Assembly (NCBI GenBank): GCA_001567505.1
Contig: LLEU01000025.1
Location: forward strand, 1 to 64,000
DNA length: 64,000 bases
Direction of reading: 5' to 3'
DNA from: Acidobacteria bacterium OLB17
GTDB taxonomy: Bacteria > Acidobacteriota > Blastocatellia > Pyrinomonadales > Pyrinomonadaceae
In this document: positions 46,501 to 56,631 of the stretch, in pieces
Layout: each line of letters begins with the position of its first letter
Position numbering within the stretch: position 1 is the first letter of the stretch
Program-made: the position numbers and the translations under genes
The notes under the pieces: generated by a model
Told to the model about the DNA's origin: nothing
What the model saw: only the letters and a program-made list of their open reading frames with translations
The model's database searches: none

Positions 46501-49500
46501 CGATGCCGTTCCGGCGAAGCGTAAGGACGCCTTCGGCCGGCGAGAACGGCGAGATCACGAGGATCTCGGCCGTGTCGCCCGGTTTGTACTCCTTTTGCGA
46601 AGGGATTATCTCGACTGACTGCCGCTCCAGGCTCCTATCCTTCGGACGCTCGCCGCCGGGCACCCAGATCGTCAGCTCGCTCTCGTTCGGACGTTCGCGG
46701 TCATCAACGACGCGGGCCGTGACGCTATACCTGCCGCCTTCGTTCGCACGGAATTCGCATGTCTGGGCCTTGTCGGAACTCGTGATCGTGCAAGCCTGCT
46801 TATCGACCGCCCTTTCCTTCCAAACTCCCTTTTCAACCGTCCATTCAAGCCTTTCCGCACGAATATCGACGCGACGGCCAACCTGGATCTTGCCCTCGAT
46901 GTCGGTGACGATCGACTCGATCGTGATCTTTTCGCCTTTCTGGACGAATGTCCGAGGGCTGCGGATGCCGACGTAGAGGTCCGAAGGGTGGACGATGAAG
47001 CTCGTCGTTCCCGACCATGTCTGCCGGTTCACGTCCGTGACCGAGCCCGATGCCGAGACCGAGTACGCGCGCGGCGGATTTGCGGCGTCAAGGTCGACCT
47101 TCAACAGGTGCTTGCCGTCGTTGTCGGTCACGCCCTTGAGCGTCTTCACCTGTGGGTTTGAGTCAACATCGTAAAAACTTCTCCACCACGGCACCCAAAC
47201 TCCAAAGGTAAAATCGTCACGCTTCGGCGGCGTGTAGTTCGTCGGCGTGGCCTTCACCGTCCAGTTCACGGGAGCCTTTGCGAGTCCGCCGCCGGAGAAA
47301 TATTTCGCCTCAAGGCTCGCGGTCGCCGACCCCTGGATCATATACGGGCCGTCCGTTGCCATTTTTGCGGTCACCTCGTATTCAGGGCGCCGAAATTCCT
47401 CTATCTGGAATGAGTGGATATAAGAATCGATCTCGTCGCCATCGCCATCGAGCAATTCGAGCTCGATGCTGGCATCACCAAGATTCGCGTTATCCGGCAG
47501 ATTCGCCTTAAGGTCGAACGCCGCGAACGTATTCAGGTCGGCTGTACCGCTGCCGATCTCGGCCTCGCGGGAATCTTTGATCACATATTTGACCTTCTTC
47601 GCCTCCCTCGTGATCTCGGCTGCGTTCTCAACGTCGCCAAGCTCACTTTCGCCAACATAGCGGACATATCCCTTTGCGGAGATCTCCTCGTTCGGCTTAT
47701 AAAGGTGGCGGTCGTCAAAGACGAACCAGGCCACTTCCCTGCCCGGTTTTCGCTCTACCCACGAACCGGTTTGCTGCCAGTAGTATTCGGGATTCTCCGG
47801 CAGGAAGGCGATATCTTTCCCGAGCCTTGCGATCAGTAGGTTCTCGGTCTTCGCGGAGCTCTCGGGCAAGCGCATACGCGCAACCCCCTTATCTGACGCC
47901 TGCGTCTCGCTTACTTCCACCGGGTAGATCGATATCGGGGACCCGTTCTCGTCCGCTGCGGAGATCGCCGCCGGATCGCTGCTTCCCCAACTCGATATCC
48001 AGGCCCACGCACTGCTGAACCAGCCTTCGGAAGCGGTAGTTTCGGCCGTCCGCATATCCGATGGGCCGTTCGGTGCAATGTGGAAATTAACGCCCGAGAG
48101 CGGCCTGCCCGTCTTCAGCTCGGTTGCGAAGCCGACAAGTTCGTTATTGTCGATGAACGCGTCGAGCCCGATATTCGTCGATTGGACCCAAGTGGTCGCG
48201 CGTCGCGGCCGATCTACCGGAGCGTTCGGATCCTCGATATCGACGATCACGCTTCCGAAACCGCCCTTCAGAGCCTTGTCGAGGCTGACCCGCGTTTCGG
48301 CCATCTTTGCGGCATCGCCCTTGACCGGGAAACGCTCGTCAAAGACAAGCTCGCCCGGGATCTTCGCCTTTTCGCCCGAAGAGGCTACCTCATTGCGGCG
48401 AAAACGTTTATATTCCGGCCAATCCTCGGGCCGAACCGCGTATAGCCTGAAGCGCAGCTCCTTTATGTTGATCGAATATGCGGCGAATTGCCTGGGCCCG
48501 AACGGATCGAGGATCGTCATCGCCTTTCCGGATGTCATCAGCGAAGGCCGCGGAATCCCGACCTCGAACTGTGCGGTAACATCGTTTTGAAGCGTCTGCC
48601 CGAACCTGTCAGGAAGCGTTCCCGAGACCGTCACCTTATAGGTCGTCTTCGGCATCTTGTAGCCCGCGATCTGGATCACATTTCCGGTTGCGAAGATATT
48701 CGCATTCTCGAGTGCAGGTTCGATCTTGACCATCGACGGATCGAATTTCTCTCCGACGATCGAATTCGAGAATACAAGCGTAAAGTTCGAGTACGGATCG
48801 CAGTTCGTTGCCGCCGGAAAACGGCAATAATGCGTCGCAAGCTTCATTGGCCCGTAGGTGCCAAACCCGAAGCCTTGTCCGTTTGCGGTAGTGCGCGGCC
48901 CTTCGGCCGACGGTGTTCCCGGCTCGACCCAAACGCCGATATACGAGCTGCCGGGCAACGCGTTTGTCGAGCCGTCCTCATTGACCGCTCGGAACGCGAG
49001 CCAGCGTCCGGGCTGCTCCTGCTTCGACATTGCCGAGATCGAAGGATCGAGAGCGATCTCCTCGGGCGTCGCTATTCGAGCCTTTATAGGGCGGCCGCCG
49101 CTCGTGAGTTTTACCTTCGAGAATACCGCAGCCGGATCGATCGCCTGATCGAACGCGATGTAGATCAACTGATCGAGTCGCTGCGGGCCGGAGTTCTCAT
49201 CCGGATATTTTGCTTTGATCTTTGGCGGCGGTGTGCTGAACGTCCATACGAAGTCCTTCTTCAACGCCTTGCCCGTTGCAGACCTCGTGCCCGCGGCCAC
49301 ACGAGCCTTGAATTCCGTAGCCATTGGCAGCCTTTTCGCCGGTTCGAACCGCAGCGTTCTCGTGCCGAGCCAGTGCCATTGCCCTTCGATCTGCGGCGTC
49401 ATCTCCACCGGCACGAATTTCGAAGCTTCCGCCTGCGACGACACCGCTATCATCGGCTCCGAGAAAGTAAGGCTCATGTCCGGCGCAAGCTCGACCTCTC

Positions 49501-49920
49501 CCTGCGGAGCTGCACGCACGACCGCAAGTTCTTTCGACATATCGATCTGCGGCCGCTCCGCATTCCCTTTTCCCGGGAAGGTACGGGGATCTTCTCGCCT
49601 TTCTTTGGTGCCGGCAGCGAACCCGCTCGGAACGCATCATCGCGTTGGTCGCCGTCCTGCTGGCCGATCTTCGGCAGCCTTCCGGCAATGCCGTTCGTCA
49701 CATCCTCAGAAAGAGGCTCAGCAACTGCGGGCGCCGGAGTTTCCCTTGTCGAGGCGGATTCTTCGGCCTCGCTCAGCCGGAAACTCAAACCGGTTCTCTC
49801 AACCTCCTGCTCGGCGCCTGTCGTCGCCGTTGAAGATTGTGCCTTTAACGAATTGCCGATCGGGGAAATGATGCCTACGTAGATCGAAAACAGAAGGAGA
49901 TACGAGATAAGTTGTTTCAT
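43566..49920 (-). CDS. Bacterial alpha-2-macroglobulin with thioester and embedded TonB-plug-like segment, two frameshifts (near 44772 and 49578)
   Basis: After restoring one base at each of two sites the protein has 2118 residues from the ATG at 49920. The N-terminus has a signal peptide (LISYLLLFSIYVGIIS) without a lipobox Cys. MG-type beta domains follow, then MG2 with a YKPNEEISAKGYVR segment. A bait-region-like stretch contains plug-like sequence (see findings). MG7-like PDNLTRYRVLAVAADD precedes the thioester motif CSEQ (45077-45088) and an alpha-alpha toroid. The C-terminus is a receptor-binding-like beta domain. Such proteins trap attacking proteases in the periplasm or at the surface. 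No pbpC partner is present. Confidence 0.88.
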
Positions 49921-49963
49921 CGAAAATTCATCTTGCACCCTTAAATGATGCAGCAATAGTATT

Positions 49964-50245
49964 TTACGGGCTTTCTCTTCCCGGTTTTACGACTTCGATG
50001 CAGGAAAAGCCGCTTTCATTAGTATGAACGCCGGAAATTTTTTTCCTTGCACGCTCTGAAAGCCCGAGCATTGCGATCAAGACCTTCGGATGCTCGCAGT
50101 TGTGTATGAAACACATCGCAAAAGGAAAATGCCGCGAATATCGGGGCCGTAAATAATGAAAATACGGACACTTGCGTATGCCGGATAGTGCGTCGAATGT
50201 CTCCGGCCTTCCCTCTAAACCCGGCTCGATCGGGCATTCGCACAA
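49964..50245 (-). CDS. Possible small Cys-rich protein
   Basis: An open frame of 93 codons with conserved-looking sequence: CECPIEPGLEGRPETFDAL, then GIRKCPYFHYLRPRYS and MCFIHNCEHPKV. Cys spacing could bind metal, but it is not a family I recognise. The only start that leaves the pspA leader free is a TTG at 50245; the frame extends open to 50413. It lies between the macroglobulin and pspA genes and is the main content of the 498-base gap there. The rest of the gap (50246-50418) holds the pspA leader, with TATACT at 50320-50325 as a possible -10. Confidence 0.35.
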   Translation of the reverse strand: MCECPIEPGLEGRPETFDALSGIRKCPYFHYLRPRYSRHFPFAMCFIHNCEHPKVLIAMLGLSERARKKISGVHTNESGFSCIEVVKPGRESP

Positions 50246-50418
50246 CAGATCACAACAGATTTTGCCGAATACACGATGCCGCAACGCCTCGGCACGATTC
50301 AATATCTTGCGTTTCCTGTTATACTCTAGCGTTGTATTTGCAACTTTGCAGCTGGCTTTATCGTAAGGCATTTCGCCAAGGCCCACTAGGTCTTGGCAAC
50401 TAGAGGAGCACATCGAAG

Positions 50419-51204
50419 ATGGGATTGTGGCAGAGAATAAAAAGAGTTTTCAGGGCTAGCACGGGTGCGGCACTCGACAAGATCGAGAACCCGGAACTGG
50501 TTTTGCAGCAGACGATCCGGGACATGCGCGACCGCGTTCCTGAACTGAACAACTCGGTCGCACAGGTCATGGCGACCGAACGCCTTCTATTGAAGCAGAA
50601 GGAGAATCTCTCGGCCCAGGTCGTCGAACTCGATTCGAAGATCAAGGCCGCAGTAAAAATGGGCCGCGATGACATTGCGACGGCATACATCGGCCAACTG
50701 CAGCAGGCACAGGTCGATCTTGACCGCACGAGCGTCCAGGCAGAGCATGCGGGCGTCGCGTCTCAGCAGGCGCTCAAGGCCCGCGATAACTACGTCCTGA
50801 ATATGAAGAAGCGCACCGCCGAGGCGATGCAGCTCATCTCTGCGGCGAAGCAGGCAAAACTGCAGGAACAGCTCGCCCAGACGATGGATTCCTTCAATAT
50901 CGGGGACGATTCTTCCACCTTCAACGAAATGCGCGAGAAGATCGACCGCCGTGTTGCGGCCGCCGAGGCGAAGCTCCAGTTGGGTTCTTCTACGGTCGAT
51001 TCGCAAATGCAGGATATCGAACGCGAAGCAATGGACATCCAGCTTCAGGACAAACTGCTTGAATACAAACAGCAGATGGGAATGCTCGGGGCAGGAACGC
51101 CGCCCGCTTCAAAGCAGATCGAGTCCGGAACGCCGGCAGCCTCGGAAGCGGAAGTATTGAATAACGTGATCGTCAACGAGACCGAAAGTGGACGTTCGAA
51201 CTAA
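50419..51204 (+). CDS. pspA: PspA/IM30 family membrane-stress protein
   Basis: A 261-residue coiled-coil protein of the ESCRT-III-related PspA/Vipp1 family. It begins with the amphipathic helix MGLWQRIKRVFRASTGAALD, followed by IENPELVLQQTIRDMRDRVP and long charged helices. The C-terminal 40 residues are a Ser/Pro/Ala-rich tail. A GAGGAG site precedes the ATG. PspA oligomers support damaged inner membranes and dampen the stress regulator. Two genes follow on the same strand, a membrane coiled-coil protein and an ATP-grasp protein, with 52 and 20 base gaps. Confidence 0.94.
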   Translation: MGLWQRIKRVFRASTGAALDKIENPELVLQQTIRDMRDRVPELNNSVAQVMATERLLLKQKENLSAQVVELDSKIKAAVKMGRDDIATAYIGQLQQAQVDLDRTSVQAEHAGVASQQALKARDNYVLNMKKRTAEAMQLISAAKQAKLQEQLAQTMDSFNIGDDSSTFNEMREKIDRRVAAAEAKLQLGSSTVDSQMQDIEREAMDIQLQDKLLEYKQQMGMLGAGTPPASKQIESGTPAASEAEVLNNVIVNETESGRSN

Positions 51205-51256
51205 GATCGGCATCCAATTGATCAGAAAGATGCGTTGAGAGGAACTTGCCCACACT

Positions 51257-52109
51257 ATGGCTGACATTGCCAAATATCGGCAGGATGTAGAAAGGTTCAA
51301 CCAAAGCTACGCAAAGGAGGCTTTGAAGGAACCTTTCAATTTGGGCGCTTGCGGGCTTCCTTGCCGCGGCCGCGTTCACCGGAAGCGTGATCCCGCTTCT
51401 CATTGCGCTTGTCGCCGAAGCGATCTATCTCGTAACGGTCCCGAATCTTCCGACCTACCGGCGCCTTGTCGAGGATCGTCATCAGAAACGGCTTCTTGCC
51501 GAACACGTCGCAAATCGCGAGGGGTTGATAAAGACATTCACCACACGGGAACGCGAGGCGGTCGAATACCTTCGGTGGCTGAAGAACAAGATCCAGGAGA
51601 ACTATAGAAAATTCACCGGCGCAAGCCGCCTTCCGTCGAATCTGCAGGCGCTAGATCAGCGTTGGGAAGATTTCGTCGATCTGCTCGACACCTATCGGAG
51701 GCGAAAGCAGCACCTGAAGACCATCAACCGCCAGGCTGTGCATAATCAACTATCGCAGGCCTTTCGGGCAATGGAGGCCGCCAGTGACGACAAGACCCGC
51801 CGCATCCAGCAAACGAATGTCGAGATATTGAAACGCCGCCTCGCGTCATTTGACGAGATCGAACGCAGCGTCAAGCTCGTCGAAGGCCAGTTGCAGTCGA
51901 TCGAGAATTTCTTCAGCTATCTGAACGACGAGATCGTGACCATCACGACTCCCGAGAAATTCTCGCTTCTCGACTTTGAGCAACTGTCGGATTCGATCGC
52001 GATGACCAAGCAGATGCTCGACGCAACTGCCGATGAGATGGGCAAACTCGACAGCTACAACCGCGAAATGGGAAATTACGACCTGCTTCCTGAACCAAAT
52101 AAATCGTAG
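51257..52109 (+). CDS. Membrane-associated coiled-coil protein of the pspA operon, frameshifted at 51340-51342
   Basis: The N-terminal frame MADIAKYRQDVERFNQSYAK runs to PFN, where removing one T from a TTT run at 51340-51342 continues into WALAGFLAAAAFTGSVIPLL. Corrected length is 283 residues. One hydrophobic stretch of about 30 residues (about 29-60, perhaps two short helices) is followed by about 220 residues of mostly charged coiled coil. It has no known enzymatic motif. Position between pspA and an ATP-grasp gene suggests a membrane anchor or partner for PspA. Confidence 0.7.
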
Positions 52110-52129
52110 AAGCAGGACCTTATCGTTAT

Positions 52130-53068
52130 ATGAAAAAAGTAGGAATTTTAGTGGGGCGTGAGGTCACGTTCCCGGAATCTATTATCAACTCGATCAATGA
52201 AAAAGGTGCGGGCAGCGTCATCGCCGAGATGGTGACTGTCGGCGGGATACGTGAAGATGAACCAAAGCGTTATGACGTCATCATCGACCGTATTTCGCAC
52301 GAAGTTCCTTATTACAGGGCGATGCTCAAGCGAATGGCACTTGAAGGGACGTACATCATCAACAATCCTTTCTGGTGGTCAGCAGACGACAAATTCTTCA
52401 ACTACTCGCTGGCCAAGAAGATCGGGGTTGCCGTCCCGAAGACCGTTCTTCTGCCGCAGCAAAGTTACATTAAGGACATCACAAGCGAATCCCTAAGGAA
52501 CCTCGAGTTCCCACTGAATTGGCAGGAGATCGTTGACTACATCGGCTTCCCGGCGTTCCTGAAGCCGCACGACGGCGGCGGTTGGAAGAATGTTTCAAAG
52601 CTTCATTCGACCGACGACCTGCTTCGCGAATACAACGAATCCGGAACCCTCTGTATGACGCTTCAGGAAGGCATCGAGTACGACCAGTTCGTCCGCTGCT
52701 ACTGTGTCGGCAAAGAGAAGGTACTCATTATGCCGTACGATCCGTCAAAGCCGTACCTGTCGGGCATGCAGTATGTGAATATCGATAATTACCTCTCGCC
52801 CGAGCTTCACGCCCGTGTGGAAAGCGACGTAAAGAAACTCTGCACCGCCCTCGGCTATGATCTGAACACTGTCGAGTTCGCGATCAAGGATGGCGTGCCT
52901 TACGCGATCGACTTTATGAATCCGGCACCGGACGCCGAGCTCGCGTCGGTCGGCGAATACAACCATCGATGGATCGTCGATAATATGACCGAATTCGTTC
53001 TCAAGAAACTTGAATCAGGGTTCGAGGTGCCCGACTATCGCTGGACGGCGATGCTGAATCGAGCCTAG
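52130..53068 (+). CDS. ATP-grasp (RimK-like) ligase of the pspA operon
   Basis: A 312-residue protein with a pre-ATP-grasp N-terminal domain (1-110), then GFPAFLKPHDGGGWKN (Lys and Gly-rich loop), MTLQEGIEYDQFVRCYCVG and the metal-binding segment VEFAIKDGVPYAIDFMNPAP. The layout resembles RimK-type carboxylate-amine ligases. The substrate is unknown. It follows the coiled-coil gene by 20 bases. An association of PspA family genes with ATP-grasp ligases is known from the E. coli yjf cluster (YjfJ with YjfC). Confidence 0.82.
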   Translation: MKKVGILVGREVTFPESIINSINEKGAGSVIAEMVTVGGIREDEPKRYDVIIDRISHEVPYYRAMLKRMALEGTYIINNPFWWSADDKFFNYSLAKKIGVAVPKTVLLPQQSYIKDITSESLRNLEFPLNWQEIVDYIGFPAFLKPHDGGGWKNVSKLHSTDDLLREYNESGTLCMTLQEGIEYDQFVRCYCVGKEKVLIMPYDPSKPYLSGMQYVNIDNYLSPELHARVESDVKKLCTALGYDLNTVEFAIKDGVPYAIDFMNPAPDAELASVGEYNHRWIVDNMTEFVLKKLESGFEVPDYRWTAMLNRA

Positions 53069-53079
53069 TGCAGCGAGGA

Positions 53080-54489
53080 TCATTGCTCGTCGCTTGCGAT
53101 CTCGTCGTAAGCGATACGGTCTGAGAGCAGGCCGGATGAGATCTTTAGCCCCAACCACACCGCGAGGGCGATCCCTGAGATCGCCCATCCGACATTCGTT
53201 ATCAGGCCGTCTGCCGCGGCAATGCCGACGGCCAATACGAAAAGCCCGAAAGAAGTTATCCGTAGAAGTGTCCGCCGAAGCGACTGGAGCGTCTCAAGAA
53301 GGCCGACCCTGCCGACCTCCATCTCCATATATGTCTCGTCCGAGTTGAGATGAGTGTAATAGATAGCCTCATGCCGTGACCAACGGCGGAGGGCAGGCGT
53401 CAATGTCGAATTTGCCGCGGCGGCAAAACGGTGGATCACGTGGGCGACCTTACCGTCGCGCAGGGCCGTTTCGGCAAGCCCGCGAGTAGCAAGAAACGTG
53501 TCACCACCGGCATCGAGTGCGCGATTGAATGCCTTCTCAGCGCTTCGCCAGTCGCCCATCTGAGCGAACGATTCACCGATACGGGCAAGCAGCGACGCGT
53601 TACCGTCGGCATATCTTTCCGCAAGCTTTAACGCGGCGACCGAACGCCTCGCGAGACGCGGGCTTCGCTCGGTAGCGGCAAGCGACTGGAGGCACCGCGA
53701 GAGATCGTAGATCAGCCGCCCGTTCCGTCGTTGGATCAAGAGAGCCCGCCTAAAGCACTCCAGAGCGCGGACGAGGAATCCGGAGAGCCGCAGTTCGTTG
53801 CCGAGATCTGCCAGGTATCGTACGCGGTTATCGCCTTCCTCCGAGATATCAAGTTCGGATTCGACCCTTCCGCGCATTCGCGAGGGCCGTGTCGTGACCG
53901 TCGCCTTAATTACGTCAGAACCGGGAATGCCGGCAAAGGACGCCTTCATCAGAACCTCTTTCGGGTCGAGCGGATACGTGCGAAGGTCAAGCGAACGGGC
54001 ATCGAGCACTTCGTCATTCAGACGCGGCAAAAGAGCAGCGATCAGACGGCGAAAATTCTCGCCATGCGACGTAAAGCAAAGAGCGACGCCGCGTCCGCGG
54101 ACGCAGGTGCGATAGCGATAATGGACACGATTCCCACGCCGCAGAACGCGCACGGCCTGAGTATCGACCTGTTCGATGTCGCTGATCCGCAAAGAGGTCC
54201 GTTTTGAGCTGAACTTCGCCCAAAGGACCGGGATAATTCCGGTCCGCATTAGGCGGCGGCCGTTAAAAAGGATGTGGTCTGATGCTGCTAAGAACGGGAC
54301 CACGACCCAAGCAACAAGAAAGGCCGTGAAGCCCGCGATCGTATATTCGGCGTAAAAGAGGAGAGCGCAGGCATAGGTGCCGAGCAGGAATACTGTAATG
54401 TACGAGTTGAACGGTGCCCGTACCCCGACCGTCTCTTGAAGCTTTGCTTCGCCACAGAGTTCGTTCGGTGAAGGTGCGGTTTCTCCCAT
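53080..54489 (-). CDS. Membrane protein with TPR repeats
   Basis: A 469-residue protein with two helices near the N-terminus (about 27-45, 48-70), a PH-like or beta-rich cytoplasmic region (about 80-200), TPR repeats (about 215-365), and two C-terminal helices (about 405-450). TPR units include LSGFLVRALECFRRALLIQR and WRSAEKAFNRALDAGGDT. No enzymatic motif is seen. It faces the ATP-grasp gene tail to tail with 11 bases between. Confidence 0.7.
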   Translation of the reverse strand: MGETAPSPNELCGEAKLQETVGVRAPFNSYITVFLLGTYACALLFYAEYTIAGFTAFLVAWVVVPFLAASDHILFNGRRLMRTGIIPVLWAKFSSKRTSLRISDIEQVDTQAVRVLRRGNRVHYRYRTCVRGRGVALCFTSHGENFRRLIAALLPRLNDEVLDARSLDLRTYPLDPKEVLMKASFAGIPGSDVIKATVTTRPSRMRGRVESELDISEEGDNRVRYLADLGNELRLSGFLVRALECFRRALLIQRRNGRLIYDLSRCLQSLAATERSPRLARRSVAALKLAERYADGNASLLARIGESFAQMGDWRSAEKAFNRALDAGGDTFLATRGLAETALRDGKVAHVIHRFAAAANSTLTPALRRWSRHEAIYYTHLNSDETYMEMEVGRVGLLETLQSLRRTLLRITSFGLFVLAVGIAAADGLITNVGWAISGIALAVWLGLKISSGLLSDRIAYDEIASDEQ

Positions 54490-54567
54490 CGTCTGGCTTG
54501 AGAGCGTTCGCGCCGCTCTTTCGTGCGAGCTATTTCGGGAACGTTCCGTAACCGGCTGTTCTGTCAG

Positions 54568-55410
54568 CTAGTTGCCAAAGGGATTCGGCGGTTCCGGTTC
54601 GGCGATCTCTTTCGCACGATCAGGTGCGATCTCCTCCAGTTTCTCGCGTGCCGAACGAGCGGTCTCGGACTGGGGTGCAGGATCGCCCTCAGGCGTCTTG
54701 GCCTCGCTCGCGGCCTTAACGATATTGTAATAAAGATCGGCCGCTTCTTTTGTTTTATTTTGCTTCTGATATACGCCGGCGAGATCGAAGTTAATAGTCT
54801 CTTTGGAAAGGACCGGATCGCCTGCCGCGGCAAGCTCTTCGTAGAGTTTTGCCGCCTGGTCGAACTGCCCATCGTCGGTGCGGACCTGTGCGAGAGCGAA
54901 TTTTGCCAGCGAAGCCGTATCCGAAGTGCCCTGCGATAAAGCTTCGAGATCTGCAATAGCGCCCGGCCTGTCGATCGCGAGCTTGTTCATCGCAATGAAA
55001 TATTTTGCCTTCTCCGCGGTCGCACCGCTGCCAAGATCAATAACCTTCTGAAAAGCAGCGATCGCCGCTTCAGCCCTTTCTTTCTCCGTCTTGAAGGTCT
55101 TTTCGGTCGAACCGGCAGGAAGCGGAACGGACGTAACGCGGGCCTGGGCGATCTCGATCGCCTGTCCGAGCGCAGTTTGTGCCTCGGCACTCGACCGCCG
55201 CGACCACGACGCGATCGCGAAAATTATGATACCGACAACGGCAAGTGCTCCGATCAAATACAAGATCGTGCGGCCGCGGCCTTCGACCGCTTTACCGAGC
55301 CCTTCGACCCCTCGGCCGACCGTCTTCTGGAACTTGTCCTCGTATTTTACGTCCTTTGGTTGTTCTTCTGCCCCTTCGACCGGGCCGAACCGTCGCTTTT
55401 TCTTTGCCAT
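54568..55410 (-). CDS. YfgM-like tetratricopeptide membrane protein
   Basis: A 280-residue protein with a basic N-terminus (MAKKKRRFG), a membrane helix at about 48-68 (ILYLIGALAVVGIIIFAIAS) and TPR-like helices in the rest. The topology matches YfgM/BamD-related periplasmic TPR proteins that help proteins leave the Sec channel. The C-terminus is Glu/Pro-rich. A TATA-like element between it and the sigma factor may belong to either. Confidence 0.75.
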   Translation of the reverse strand: MAKKKRRFGPVEGAEEQPKDVKYEDKFQKTVGRGVEGLGKAVEGRGRTILYLIGALAVVGIIIFAIASWSRRSSAEAQTALGQAIEIAQARVTSVPLPAGSTEKTFKTEKERAEAAIAAFQKVIDLGSGATAEKAKYFIAMNKLAIDRPGAIADLEALSQGTSDTASLAKFALAQVRTDDGQFDQAAKLYEELAAAGDPVLSKETINFDLAGVYQKQNKTKEAADLYYNIVKAASEAKTPEGDPAPQSETARSAREKLEEIAPDRAKEIAEPEPPNPFGN

Positions 55411-55669
55411 GCTACTGAAAAAAACTGCAAATTAATGTCCCGGGTTCGTTGTATAATTGGCCCTAAGGAGCATTTTTCAAAAGTGTTAATTTAGCTTAAA
55501 TCCCAGATAAGAGCAAATAGACACGACAAAAGTGCCCCGAAAGCGACACCGGAAAAGTCGTGCCAAAAAATTTTTTGGAACAAAACAGAGCCGCCGGTGT
55601 CGAATATGTCAGATACGCCGAGATATTGGCGTATCTCGTTGTCGGAATGGCTCTTTTTACGTGAGGAAA

Positions 55670-56326
55670 ATGGGCGGAATGTTCTTCAGCAAGGCAACAA
55701 CCTTCGGTGACGAAGAGTTGGTCCGCGCGATCGCCGCCTCACCTCCGGACGCATGCCGTACCGAGAACGGGCTTGTTGACAGATTAAAGGCGAAGGATGC
55801 GGCGGCCTTTGAGACCTTGGTCGAGCGGTTTTCCGGGGCGGTCTATTCGGTCGCTTTTCGTATCTCCGCCGACCGGGAGGAAGCGGCCGACCTGACGCAG
55901 GAGACGTTCCTTCGGGCCTTTAAGAGCATTGCCGGTTTTCGCGGCGATGCAAGCTTAAAGACCTGGCTTATACGGATAGCGATCAATCAATCTCGAAACA
56001 GATCGAGATGGTGGCGCAGGCGTCGGCGTGAACAGACGATGTCGCTGGACGATCCCATTGGAGAGTCAGGTGCATCGGTTGGCGACAAGATCGCGGGCGC
56101 GAATGCGGATCCTGAACAGGAGACACTCCGGCGGGAACGGGAAGCAGCTCTTCTACGTGCCCTTTCGACCCTGAAGCCGATCTATCGCGAAGCGATCGTT
56201 CTTGCGGACATCGAGGGCCTGACGTATTTAGAATGTGCGGCGGTACTCGATATCAATATGGGAACGCTGAAATCACGCATTGCACGAGCTCGAGAAGAGC
56301 TGCGGAACAAGTTGAAGGATTTTTGA
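55670..56326 (+). CDS. ECF RNA polymerase sigma factor
   Basis: A 218-residue sigma-70 family extracytoplasmic-function factor from the ATG at 55670; a longer frame exists to 55532 but has no similarity. Region 2 has FRISADREEAADLTQETFLR and RAFKSIAGFRGDASLKTWL; region 4 has YREAIVLADIEGLTYLECA followed by the recognition helix NMGTLKSRIARAREEL. It directs transcription of a stress or envelope regulon. The anti-sigma gene follows 305 bases later on the same strand. Confidence 0.94.
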   Translation: MGGMFFSKATTFGDEELVRAIAASPPDACRTENGLVDRLKAKDAAAFETLVERFSGAVYSVAFRISADREEAADLTQETFLRAFKSIAGFRGDASLKTWLIRIAINQSRNRSRWWRRRRREQTMSLDDPIGESGASVGDKIAGANADPEQETLRREREAALLRALSTLKPIYREAIVLADIEGLTYLECAAVLDINMGTLKSRIARAREELRNKLKDF

Positions 56327-56631
56327 CAATCAGTGAAGATGGCAGACTCACCCCGGGTTCATTTTTTGTACACAACGATCGGTGCCAACGATAGAGGTCA
56401 AAAAAGCGATCCACGGGAGAGACGCTCGCGACGATGCCTATTTGCCTTACAGGCTGCAGATCCTCCGGGACTTTGATCGACCAGCAACAATCGATCTTGA
56501 AAACCGAAGGGCCTCCGGCTCAGGCGACATCGGCTGCGTCGCAGAAACGAAATGCCTTGGATCGTGTTGACGTTCAACGCGAACGCCAACCGGGGTCAGC
56601 CTGCCATCTTTTCTGATAGGAAGATTCACAA
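56327..56631 (+). other. Gap between sigma and anti-sigma genes, with a weak lipoprotein-like frame
   Basis: 305 bases. A 60-codon frame at 56434-56616 starts MPICLTGCRSSGTLID; LTGC resembles a lipobox, but the hydrophobic signal is only 5 residues long. No promoter, hairpin or RNA was clear. Confidence 0.3.

Noticed and set aside
50291..50325. Sigma-54 promoter upstream of pspA
   Set aside because: GGCAC and TTGC are present (50291-50310), but the GG to GC distance is 18 rather than 12 bases.
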